The position numbers and the translations under genes are program-made. The notes under the pieces were generated by a model. The model was given only the letters and a program-made list of their open reading frames with translations, searched no databases and was not told the DNA's origin. A stretch of DNA of 64,000 nt from DASZIT01 sp963770635 (GTDB lineage: Bacteria; Actinomycetota; Acidimicrobiia; Acidimicrobiales; RAAP-2): NCBI GenBank assembly GCA_963770635.1, contig CAVYQI010000006.1, forward strand, positions 248,001 through 312,000, read 5' to 3'. Shown piece by piece: positions 17,948 through 26,360 of the stretch. Positions within the stretch are counted from its first letter, which is position 1, and the number at the start of each line of letters is the position of its first letter.

Positions 17948-18559
17948 CTATTTGAGGAGGAAGAGACAGACGAAGAGGCCGACCCAGACGATGTCGACGA
18001 AGTGCCAGTAGTAACTGACTCCCTGGAACACCGCAGTTTCTCCCGGGTCACCCTTGGGCCCCTTCAGACGGCCGAGGAGGAAGATCATGGCCACCAGACC
18101 CAGGGTCACGTGGAGCCCGTGGAGCCCGCTCATGATGTAGAAGAGCGAGGCATAGGCGGTGTGGGTCGGATCGGTGGCGGAGTGGTGGGAGAGGGTGATC
18201 CACTCGTAGAACTGGTTGGCCACGAACAGCGATCCCATGACCAAGGTGAGCACGATGAACCTTTTGGCGTTGCTCCGATTCCCGCGCTCCTGCTCCCACA
18301 CGGCCTTCTGCATGGTAAAGCTCGATGACACCAGGATGACGGTGAAGACCCCGGCCTGGATGGTGTCCAGGTGGGTTCCGGCCGGCGGCCATACCGAGGC
18401 ATGGGCCCGGATAGTGAAGAACGCCGCGAACAGGCCACTGAAAAACATCACTTCGGAGCCGAGCCAGATCATGACCCCGACGGCCAGCATCGGCGGCCGA
18501 TCGGGGCGGTGGCGCTGGCGCGGATTCGTGGCCGGGTCGATGGCGATGGCCTGGGTCAC
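17948..18559 (-). CDS. ctaE: Cytochrome c oxidase subunit III
   Basis: The 203-residue protein starts at a GTG and has five predicted membrane helices, the usual short actinobacterial form. Family motifs include WLGSEVMFFSGLFAAFF, WPPAGTHLDTIQAG, FIVLTLVMGSLFVANQFYEW, SGLHGLHVTLGL and SYYWHFVDIVWVGLF. It leads the ctaE-qcrC-qcrA-qcrB operon, which runs toward the ctaCDF operon. The upstream 105 bases separate it from the helicase gene on the same strand. Confidence 0.94.
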   Translation of the reverse strand: MTQAIAIDPATNPRQRHRPDRPPMLAVGVMIWLGSEVMFFSGLFAAFFTIRAHASVWPPAGTHLDTIQAGVFTVILVSSSFTMQKAVWEQERGNRSNAKRFIVLTLVMGSLFVANQFYEWITLSHHSATDPTHTAYASLFYIMSGLHGLHVTLGLVAMIFLLGRLKGPKGDPGETAVFQGVSYYWHFVDIVWVGLFVCLFLLK

Positions 18560-18664
18560 GGCGTATTTCTAGTCGAACCCAGGCCCCTGAGGCCAACTAG
18601 CCCGTTTCGCCTAACCAGGCACGGTTCAGGCACAGTCCGGTCAAGATTGCATGACGTTTGCGTG

Positions 18665-21047
18665 TCAGTTGGGGGTGGTCAACATTGCCGCCAGCGGGGC
18701 CCGGTGGACCACGGTCAGACTCTGGGTCGGGCGGGTCAGGGCCACGTACAGGGTGCGCAACCCCCGGGCGGTCTCACCGGCGATGACACCCGGCTCGACC
18801 ACCACCACCGCATCGAACTCGAGGCCGTTCACCGCGTCGGCGGCCAGCAGCACCAGGGGCTCCGAAAGGCCACCTTTTCGCATGTTCTGTGGATCGACTG
18901 TGGGAAAGCCGACATCGACAAGGGCGGAGGACAGCGCCGGTAGTAATTCCGGCGGGGCGATGACCGCCACCCGGCCCGGAGCCAGCCCCGCCACCTCGTC
19001 CGCCGCTTCCTGGGCGACCTGTTCGGCCAGACGTTCATCGGTGGCGCCGTCGAGGGTCCCGTCGGGCCCGAACACCGGAACCATCCGGGGTGGCCTCCCG
19101 GTTCGACGCACCGGTCGGGGGGGTTGCAGCTCGGGGGCAGCGACGGCCAGCACCTGGGATGCGACCTCGAGGACTTCCGCCGGCGTGCGGTAGCTGACGG
19201 TCAGCTCGACCATCCGCGCCTGGCGCCGGCTGGGCAGGTGCTCGGTGATGTCGGTCCAGTGGCGCGGGGCCCACGGGGCGGTGGCCTGGGCGATGTCGCC
19301 GACCACGGTCATCGAGCCCGACAGGGAGCGCCGGGCCACCATCCGCAGCTGCATCGGCGACAGGTCCTGGACCTCGTCGACCACGATGTGCCCGTAGCTT
19401 CGTACGGTGTCGTCGACCGATCCGTTGCGAGGTCCGAGGAGGTGCCGGGCCTCGTCGACCAGGGCGGCATCGGCCGCCGTCCAGGACACCTCGTCGAAGG
19501 ACGCCGAGCGGGGGCGGTGCAGCAGCGCCTGTTCGTCGGCGGTGAGGATGTTCTTCCCGGCCGCCGCCACCAGCGGCGGGGCCCCGAACAGGTCGTGGAG
19601 CAGCTCGTTGGGTGAGAGCCGGGGCCAGATCCGGTCGAGCGCGGCCACGAATTCGGGTACTCGGTGGACCTTTCTCGAGAAGTCCTCGAGATCGAATTCC
19701 TCCTCGGAGAGATCCGAGGGATCTTCGTAACCGGGGAAGGCGGAAATCGCCGCCGAGGTCCCCGACCCCAACGTCTGCTGGGTCTGCCGGGCGCGATCGG
19801 CCAGCACCTGGACCACGGCCTGGGACACCAGCCGCCGCCGGGCATTGTGGGTTCCGGGCCGCCGCCGGGCCATGTCGACGATCTCTCTGGTGTCGGCCGC
19901 CGTGAGACGGAGAAGGAGGGCGCCGTACGGAATCGCGATGTCGGCTCCCAGTGGCCGCTGCCGGGTCCGGACCGCCCGCTTCATCACCCGGGCCATCCGG
20001 GCATCGCCCTTCAGCAGGGCCACCGCGGTGGCTTCGGTGCCCCGCACCCGAATCTCGGGAACCAGTCCGGAGATGGTGGACAGCGTCACTCCCGTCTCTC
20101 CCAACGACGGCAGTACCTGTTCGATGTAACGCAAGAACAGCGGGTTCGGGCCCACCACCAGCACCCCTTGCCGCTCGAGGGGGAAGCGGTGGGTGTACAG
20201 CAGGTAGGCGGCCCGATGGAGGGCGACCGCCGTCTTGCCGGTGCCGGGCCCGCCCTGGACCACCATCACCCCGGAGAGGGGCGAGCGGATGATCTCGTCC
20301 TGCTCCCGTTGGATGGTGGAGACGATGTCGGTCATGTGGCCGGACCGGGCCCGGTCGAGAGCGGCCAACAGGGCGGCCGGACCCCCGATGGGCACGTCTC
20401 CCAGAATCAGCTCACCCCCGTGGTCGTCGGGTCTGCCGTCCGAGGCGGTGTCGAAGTCGGAGGTGCCGAGGTTGGGATCCGACCGGCGCGCCGTCCAGCC
20501 CGCCGATGGCGAACCGCTCGTCTTCGACACCGACCACCCGCCGACCGTCGAGGGCGAGATGCCGGCGAAGCACCAGACCTTGCGGATCACGTCCGGTCGC
20601 CCGGTAGAACGGCTCGGCCACCGGGGCGCGCCAGTCCACCACCAGGGGGTCGAGGTCGGCACTGTGAATCGCCAGCCTGCCGATGTGGAACACCTCGGTG
20701 TTCACCGCCCCGTTGTGATCGCCGTCGCCGTCGCTGCGGTTGTGGCTGCCGTCGCCGTTCCCGACGGCCTCCGAACCGTCCGGCACCACCCGGTCGATCC
20801 GGCCGAACGTCAACGCCTGATCGCCGATGTCGAGTTGCTCCAATCGGGCCATGGAGGTGCGGACGATCACATCCCGCTCGGTCCGGGACTGGAACGTCCC
20901 GCCCTTCCCGAGGTCGAGAACCCCACCGAGCATGGAGTTGGCATCGTCTCGCATGGCGTCGAGCCGCGCGTAGGCCATATCGACGAACTCCTGTTCGGCG
21001 TGTAGCTCACGATCGACCCCCACCGGCACCTCCTCCACACTCCCCAT
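18665..21047 (-). CDS. HelD-like/UvrD-type ATPase, frameshifted
   Basis: One protein of about 790 residues is split over two frames. The upstream frame carries the HelD N-terminus: EQEFVDMAYARLDAMRDDA, ERDVIVRTSMARLEQLDIGD, FHIGRLAIHSADLDPLVVDW and RAPVAEPFYRATG. The downstream frame carries GGPGTGKTAVALHRAAYLLY (Walker A), VVDEVQDLSPMQL (Walker B), VSYRTPAEVLE and TLYVALTRPTQSL. The switch is at GGCGCGCCGG (about 20482-20492), where removing one base joins them. The domain order matches actinobacterial HelD, which displaces stalled or resting RNA polymerase. An ordinary UvrD-like helicase is the alternative. The start could be the ATG at 21047 or the GTG at 21023, which has a GGAGGAG site. 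Confidence 0.8.
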
Positions 21048-21292
21048 CCGGCTCCGGGGAACCCTTGATTGTATGCCTCGATTCCCACCGGTGTGACCGA
21101 CCTCTCCTCCATCGGCCCTCCATTGCTTCTCCATAAGGTCTCCATCGGGGGCGGCGCCGCCCGGGAACCCGGGCTCCGGGGAGGATGGCGCCCGCCGACC
21201 ACCTGCTCAGATCGGGCATCGGCCCCCACCCTGGCCGTAGCCGGTCGGTTCGCCCCGATGCGACCGGTTCGTTCACCCTCCAAGCGCGGCGG

Positions 21293-21304
21293 TAGCGTCC
21301 CAGG
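21293..21304 (+). promoter_or_regulatory. Possible leaderless promoter of hemE
   Basis: TAGCGT at 21293-21298 is a -10-like hexamer ending 6 bases before the GTG start of hemE. TTCACC at 21272 is a weak -35 candidate with a short 15-base spacer. A CAGG just before the GTG is too close to act as a ribosome site. Confidence 0.35.
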
Positions 21305-22375
21305 GTGCCTCTATCCCGTTCTGGCCGTCACGACGGCTCGGCGTTCATCCGAGCGTGCCGCGGCCAGAGCGTCCCCCACGTCCCGGTGTGGTTCATGCGC
21401 CAGGCCGGTCGAGCGCTTCCCGAGTACCGGGCCGAACGGGGCACCGGCAGCATCCTCGATGCCATCGCCCAGCCCGAACTGGTGGCCACGCTGACCCGGC
21501 AACCGGTCACCCGCTACGACACCGATGCCGCCATCCTCTTCTCCGACATCGTGGTTCCGGTCGCCGCCATCGGATTCGGGGTCGACATCGCACCCGGGGT
21601 CGGACCGGTGGTGTCCCGGCCGTTCACCTCCAAGGCCGACCTGCAGCGGCTCCGGCCCCTCGAACCGGAGATCGACACGCCGTATGTCACCGAGGCCGTC
21701 CGCATCCTGGCCGGCGAGGTCCGGGTGCCGCTGATCGGGTTTGCCGGGGGCCCGTTCACGGTGGCCAGCTATCTGGTGGAAGGAGGCCCCTCGAGGAACT
21801 TCACCCGGGTCAAAGCCCTGATGCACTCTGAGCCCAGCCTCTGGCACCAGTTGATCGACGCGCTCACCGACCTGGCGCTGGCGTCGTTGCGTTCGCAACT
21901 CGACGCCGGGGCGGATGCCGTTCAGATCTTCGACAGCTGGGCCGGGATCCTCACTCCCCGCCACTACCAGACGCTGGTCCTGCCGGCCACCCGCCGGCTG
22001 TTCTCCGAGTTGGCCAGCTCCCATCCCGGCGTCCCCACCATCCTCTTCGGGGTCGGGACCGGGGAGCTCCTCTCGCTGATGGGCACGGCCGGCAGCTCGG
22101 TGGTGGGGATCGACTGGCGGGTGCCGCTCGACGATGCCCGCCGGCGGGTTGGACCCGGGATCGCCGTCCAGGGGAATCTGGATCCCGCCCTCTGCCTGTC
22201 CACCTGGCCGGTGGCCGCCGCCGAGACCCGGGAGGTCCTCGACCAGGCCGGGACCGCGCCCGGACACATCTTCAATCTCGGCCACGGGGTACTGCCGGAA
22301 ACCGACCCCGCCATCCTCGAGGAAGTGGTCAGGCTGGTCCATGCCGAGGGTCGGGCCGGGGTGGAGTCGTCGTGA
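21305..22375 (+). CDS. hemE: Uroporphyrinogen decarboxylase
   Basis: The 356-residue enzyme carries both family signatures: PVWFMRQAGRALPEYRAERG near residues 25-44 and GFAGGPFTVASYLVEGG near 143-160. The active-site Asp is in LFSDIVVP (about residue 80), and the C-terminal FNLGHGVLPETDP is present. It converts uroporphyrinogen III to coproporphyrinogen III in the cytosol. It leads an operon with ferrochelatase (GTGA overlap) and the flavin oxidase, the order common in actinobacteria. Confidence 0.95.
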   Translation: MPLSRSGRHDGSAFIRACRGQSVPHVPVWFMRQAGRALPEYRAERGTGSILDAIAQPELVATLTRQPVTRYDTDAAILFSDIVVPVAAIGFGVDIAPGVGPVVSRPFTSKADLQRLRPLEPEIDTPYVTEAVRILAGEVRVPLIGFAGGPFTVASYLVEGGPSRNFTRVKALMHSEPSLWHQLIDALTDLALASLRSQLDAGADAVQIFDSWAGILTPRHYQTLVLPATRRLFSELASSHPGVPTILFGVGTGELLSLMGTAGSSVVGIDWRVPLDDARRRVGPGIAVQGNLDPALCLSTWPVAAAETREVLDQAGTAPGHIFNLGHGVLPETDPAILEEVVRLVHAEGRAGVESS

Positions 22376-23376
22376 GCGGCGCGCCTTCCGCTGGGTCTTC
22401 CAACTCCCCCGTCGGTGTGCTGGTAATGGCCCACGGCACCCCGGCCACCCCCGAGGAGATCGAGCCCTTCTACACCTCGATTCGCCGAGGCCGACCGCCG
22501 ACCCCGGAGCTGCTGGCCGATCTGGTCAAGCGCTACGACGCCCTCGGCGGCACCTCACCACTGGCCGAGCGCACCCGGCGGCAGGTGGAGGGACTCGCCG
22601 CCGCCCTCGAGGAGGCGGTTCCCGGGGGCTACACCATTGTGTACGGCGCCAAACACACCTCTCCCCGGATCGAAGAGGGAGTCGCGCGACTCCACGATCA
22701 GCACGTCGAACAGATCATCGGCCTGGTGCTGACCCCGCACCAGTCGTCGCTGGGGTCCGGCGAGTACCTCCGCCGGGCGGCGGAGGCGGCGACGGCAACC
22801 ACGCCTCCGACCGACTTCGTCGGCATCCGGTCCTGGCACCGGGCCCCCGGCCTCGCCGACCTGCTGGCGACCAGGACCGCGAGTGCCCTCGACAGCCTTA
22901 CCTCGGCCCAACGCCAGAAGACCGCCATCTTCTTCACCGCCCACAGCCTCCCGGAGAAGGCGCTCGTCGATGGCGACCCCTATCCCGATCAGGTGCATGA
23001 GTCGGCGTCCGACATCGCTGTCCTCCTCGGATTCGACACGACCGACACCATCGACACCACCGCCACCGGCACCAGCCCGGCGTGGGGGGTGGCGTGGCAG
23101 AGCCCGGGGCGGACCCCCGATCCTTGGCTGGCCCCCGATCTGCTGTCCGAGATCCGTCGGGTGGCGGGGGAAGGCGCCACCTCGGTGGTGGTGTGTCCGG
23201 TCGGGTTTGTCTCCGATCACCTGGAGATCCTCTACGACCTCGACATCGAAGCCGCCGAGGTGGCGCGTTCGCTGGGGGTGGCGTTCACCCGTACCGCCTC
23301 GCTCAACGACGATCCCGGATTCCTCCGGGTGCTCGCCGACGTGGTCCGCGCCGCCACCACGTCGACCCCCGGGTGA
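22372..23376 (+). CDS. cpfC: Ferrochelatase, probably coproporphyrin type
   Basis: The 334-residue protein starts at a GTG overlapping the hemE stop and ends overlapping the next start (GTGA). Family motifs are VLVMAHGTPATPEEIEPFYT, RYDALGGTSPL, the metal-site His in FFTAHSLPEKAL and the Glu region in VCPVGFVSDHLEILYDLDIE. No 2Fe-2S Cys cluster is evident at the C-terminus, although many actinobacterial homologues have one. In actinobacteria this enzyme inserts iron into coproporphyrin III, and HemQ then makes haem b. HemQ is not in this window. Confidence 0.92.
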   Translation: MSGAPSAGSSNSPVGVLVMAHGTPATPEEIEPFYTSIRRGRPPTPELLADLVKRYDALGGTSPLAERTRRQVEGLAAALEEAVPGGYTIVYGAKHTSPRIEEGVARLHDQHVEQIIGLVLTPHQSSLGSGEYLRRAAEAATATTPPTDFVGIRSWHRAPGLADLLATRTASALDSLTSAQRQKTAIFFTAHSLPEKALVDGDPYPDQVHESASDIAVLLGFDTTDTIDTTATGTSPAWGVAWQSPGRTPDPWLAPDLLSEIRRVAGEGATSVVVCPVGFVSDHLEILYDLDIEAAEVARSLGVAFTRTASLNDDPGFLRVLADVVRAATTSTPG

Positions 23377-24881
23377 CCGCCTCCGACGGGCGACCCGGCC
23401 CGGTCATCGCGGTGGTGGGTGCGGGGATCGCCGGTCTGGCCGCCGCTTGGGAGCTGGCGACCGCCGACCTGCCTCCCGGGAGCCGACCACCCACCGTGCT
23501 GGTCCTCGAAGCCGACGATCGGGTCGGGGGCAAGCTGGCCGCGGCCGAGTTCGCCGGGCGAACCGTCGATCTGGCCGCCGACGCCTTTCTGGGTCGCCGG
23601 CCGGAGGCGACCGAACTGTGCGAGGAACTGGGTATCGCCGATGAGCTGGTGCCGGTGGGCGCATCCGGGGCGTCGATCCTGGCCCGGGGCCGCCTCCGCC
23701 CGATGCCCACCGATCTGGCGCTCGGGGTGCCGACCCGATGGTGGCCGCTGGCCCGATCGGGCCTGCTCAATCCCGCGGAGTCGGTCCGGGCGGCCAAAGA
23801 CCTGGTCAAACCCCACCTCGCCTCCAAGAGGATCATGGGCGACCGTGCCGTGGCCGACATCGTCGGCGATCGCCTGGGCCGGCCGGTGGTGGACCGGTTG
23901 GTGGATCCCCTCATCGGCGGGATCAATGCCGGAGGCGTCGACCACCTCAGTGCCGCCGCTACGTTCCCGGCTCTGATCGCCGCCTCCCTTCAACCGGGCA
24001 GCCTGATGCGCGCCCTGCGCCGCCTGCCTCGGCCGGATGCCGAGGCGCCGGTGTTCTGGTCCCTCCTGGAAGGGACCGCCAGCCTGGTGGATCGACTGGT
24101 CGACCGTCTCGTCGACTCCGAATCACCCGGGGAGGTCTCCATCCGAACCGGGGTCTCGGTCGACGCCATCGACCCGCATCCGGACTCGGCCGGCTCCCCA
24201 CGGCGATGGGGACTCACCCTCCGCGGGAGCGGTTCGTCGTCGGTCACCGGCGGGGTGGGTGCGGACCTGGTGGTGGACGGCATCGTTCTGGCGGTTCCCG
24301 CCCCCCGGGCCGCGGTGCTGCTGGCTCCGGTTGCCCCCGTCGTCGCCGGCATACTCAGCACGGTCGAGTACGCCTCGGTCGCGGTGGTGACGATGGCCAT
24401 CCCCGCCGACGCCATCGGGGGCTCGCTCGACGGCACCGGATTTCTGGTCCCCCGGACCTCCCTGGTAAACGGTCGGCGGGTGCTGATGACCGGCTGTACC
24501 TATCTGTCCCGAAAATGGCCGCACCTGGCCACCCCCGGCCGCGAGCTGATCCGCGTCTCGGTCGGTCGTGACGGCGACGAGCGGTACCAAGATCTCGACG
24601 ATGACGAGATCGCCGCGGCCGCCTTTTCCGAGCTGGCCGGGGTGCTCGACATTGCCGGCGACCCGACCGACGCGCGGGTGACCCGTTGGGAGGGCGCCTT
24701 CCCGCAATATCGGGTCGGCCATCTCATCCGGGTGGCCAAGATCGAGGAAGGCGTTGCCGATCTGCCCGGCCTGGCCGTGGCCGGCGCCGCCTACCGGGGA
24801 GTCGGTATTCCCGCCTGTATCGGGAGTGGCCGGAACGCGGCGCGGGCGGTGCTGTCGTCGCTGGCGGGGATGGTCCGATGA
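23373..24881 (+). CDS. hemG: Protoporphyrinogen/coproporphyrinogen III oxidase (flavin dependent)
   Basis: The GTG at 23373 overlaps the ferrochelatase stop; the longer frame upstream is antisense-like and rejected. The 502-residue flavoprotein has an FAD-binding start (VIAVVGAGIAGLAAAWEL), the second dinucleotide motif VLEADDRVGGKL, LAADAFLGRRPEATELCEEL, LVDPLIGGINAGGVDHLSAA and the C-terminal FAD motif GLAVAGAAYRGVGIPACIGSG. This is the HemY/CgoX type, which oxidises coproporphyrinogen III in the actinobacterial route. An IS110 element begins right after its stop. Confidence 0.92.
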   Translation: MTASDGRPGPVIAVVGAGIAGLAAAWELATADLPPGSRPPTVLVLEADDRVGGKLAAAEFAGRTVDLAADAFLGRRPEATELCEELGIADELVPVGASGASILARGRLRPMPTDLALGVPTRWWPLARSGLLNPAESVRAAKDLVKPHLASKRIMGDRAVADIVGDRLGRPVVDRLVDPLIGGINAGGVDHLSAAATFPALIAASLQPGSLMRALRRLPRPDAEAPVFWSLLEGTASLVDRLVDRLVDSESPGEVSIRTGVSVDAIDPHPDSAGSPRRWGLTLRGSGSSSVTGGVGADLVVDGIVLAVPAPRAAVLLAPVAPVVAGILSTVEYASVAVVTMAIPADAIGGSLDGTGFLVPRTSLVNGRRVLMTGCTYLSRKWPHLATPGRELIRVSVGRDGDERYQDLDDDEIAAAAFSELAGVLDIAGDPTDARVTRWEGAFPQYRVGHLIRVAKIEEGVADLPGLAVAGAAYRGVGIPACIGSGRNAARAVLSSLAGMVR

Positions 24882-24916
24882 GACACCCTTTGTCAACCAC
24901 CGATCTCTCGGGCAGG

Positions 24917-26182
24917 TCAGGCGGCCTTTCCGAGGAAGCGGTTGCGGTTGGCGACGTGGGTGGCTTCGTCGTATTGAACGCCTGGTGTGAGGCAATGCCA
25001 GAGGACTTCGAACCAGCGGTTCCCGAGGGCCCGCAGCGCGGCGTGGTGCCCCTTGTGGCGGGACCGCTGGAGGTCGTAGAACTCGCGTGCCCAGCCACTT
25101 TGACGCAGGGAGCAGAACGCCCATTGCTGCACGGCGTTGGCCAGGTAGCGGTTGCAGGCAAGGCGGGTGGCGACGACGAGCTCACTCTTGCCCGATCGCC
25201 GGGTAACGGGCGCTTTGCCCCCGTAGCATTGGAGGGCGTTCGGCGAGTCGTAGTTGGTGATGTCGCCGATCTCACCGGCAACCCTGGCGGCGAGACGATC
25301 ACCGAGGCCGGGAAAGCTCAGGTAGATCTCACCGCCAGGGACCGCCGGCCCCCGGTCGCCCTCCTTGGGCTGCTTGGATCGTCCATGGCGGGGGGCGCCG
25401 AGGAGCAGCTCGCCCATGCGCCGTTCCCAGCGCCGCCGCTGGGCGCCGATGGTCAGCAGCTGGGTAGCGGCCAAGCGGATGGTGTCGGCCTTGGCTCGGA
25501 CCAGGTAGTCGCGGGCGACGAACTGGTCAGTGGCCAATGCGGCGGTGACCCGGTCGGCGAAACGGGTCGGCCAGCCGTGCTTGCTCGCCCGGGCCAAGGT
25601 CTCCAGCTCGTCGGCCGACGCCTCGGCCAGGGACTTCGCGGTGGGCCACCGTTCCAAGAGCCGCAAGAAGGTCGGGCTGCCGATGTCGTCGCCAGCGATG
25701 AGGAGCGCGGCTGGGAACGTTGCGATGAGATCGGCGCGCAGCCGGTTGAGCAGGCGACGCTCGTCGCGGGCGGCCCGGTCGTCGTCCCGGGCGATGGCCC
25801 GCAGCTCGGCTGCCTCCTCCCCGTGGGGCACCAGCGGTCGGAGCCGTTCGAAGCGATCCAGGGCGATCAGACAGGCGATCCGGGCGTCCTCGGCATCGTC
25901 CTTCTTCTTGGCCGGCCCGCGCCGACGAGCCACCAGATCCGGGTTGACCGGCACCACGACATAGCCGGCATCCACCAGTCGCTCGACGAGCATCCCGTGG
26001 CGGGTCTCCAAGACAACCCGCACTTCGGCCGGATCCGGTTCCAGCGCCGTGATCCGCGCCACCAAGGCGTCCACCGACTTGGGGTCGTGTTCAACGCGGG
26101 TCACGTCGATCACCCCCTCACCCGGCCGTCCCAGGGCCACGAGGTGGAATTCCTCGGCCCAGTCAATCCCTACTCCCAACAT
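24917..26182 (-). CDS. IS110-family transposase/recombinase
   Basis: The start is the ATG at 26182 behind a GGAGGA site; the frame to 26260 has no conserved residues. The 421-residue protein has both IS110 domains. The N-terminal DEDD RuvC-like part opens with LGVGIDWAEEFHLVALGR (first Asp), then VVLETRHGML (Glu) and KKKDDAEDARIACLIALDR (Asp pair). A coiled middle region follows, then the C-terminal Transposase_20 part, LSFPGLGDRLAARVAGEIGD and FGGKAP-like CYGGKAPVTRRSGKS, with the catalytic Ser expected there. It appears intact. It should catalyse RNA-guided excision and insertion if the non-coding end is a working bridge RNA. Confidence 0.92.
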   Translation of the reverse strand: MLGVGIDWAEEFHLVALGRPGEGVIDVTRVEHDPKSVDALVARITALEPDPAEVRVVLETRHGMLVERLVDAGYVVVPVNPDLVARRRGPAKKKDDAEDARIACLIALDRFERLRPLVPHGEEAAELRAIARDDDRAARDERRLLNRLRADLIATFPAALLIAGDDIGSPTFLRLLERWPTAKSLAEASADELETLARASKHGWPTRFADRVTAALATDQFVARDYLVRAKADTIRLAATQLLTIGAQRRRWERRMGELLLGAPRHGRSKQPKEGDRGPAVPGGEIYLSFPGLGDRLAARVAGEIGDITNYDSPNALQCYGGKAPVTRRSGKSELVVATRLACNRYLANAVQQWAFCSLRQSGWAREFYDLQRSRHKGHHAALRALGNRWFEVLWHCLTPGVQYDEATHVANRNRFLGKAA

Positions 26183-26189
26183 GTTTCCT

Positions 26190-26330
26190 CCAATCCCTTT
26201 CGAACGAGACGGACGAAGGCACGGCGCCGTGCTGATGGACAAGTCCTCGAGGGACAACACCCTTGTTGGCGTCAGGCCTCCGAGGCCGCCCAGCCGGGAC
26301 GCCGTCTCATTTCAGTCCTCGAGGGACAAG
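26190..26330 (-). ncRNA. Candidate IS110 bridge RNA
   Basis: IS110 elements encode a structured guide RNA in the non-coding end before the transposase gene. Here that end is dense in dyads. There is a 14-base perfect palindrome at 26219-26232 (GCACGGC/GCCGTGC). There is a hairpin with arms 26268-26273 and 26298-26303 (GGCGTC/GACGCC), enclosing GGCC-TCGGA-GGCC and leaving a 10-base one-sided loop. A 16-base direct repeat (26242-26257 and 26314-26329) holds a CCTCGAGG palindrome. The exact RNA ends and the two binding loops were not determined. Confidence 0.4.
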
Positions 26331-26360
26331 CACCGCAAGCGTTCCCGGCAGGGGACCTCT

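Larger units (their letters stand above)
24882..26330 (-). mobile_element. IS110-family insertion sequence (limits approximate)
   Basis: The element holds a full-length DEDD transposase (24917-26182) and a non-coding end of about 150 bases upstream of it, which is the IS110 group layout. The left end lies within about 35 bases of the transposase stop, right after hemG. The right end lies before the lnt start at 26361. As is usual for IS110, no obvious terminal inverted repeats or target duplications define the ends. The only inverted match is ATGAGAC at 24878-24884 and GTCTCAT at 26304-26310, which may be chance. The element separates the haem operon from lnt. Confidence 0.7.

Noticed and set aside
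23082..23372. Upstream extension of the flavin oxidase frame
   Set aside because: It overlaps ferrochelatase in another frame and is Gly/Arg-rich; the GTGA overlap at 23373 is the normal start.
24878..26310. ATGAGAC/GTCTCAT as terminal inverted repeats of the IS110 element
   Set aside because: The match is only 7 bases, the left copy overlaps the hemG stop, and IS110 elements normally lack terminal inverted repeats; kept only as a weak note.
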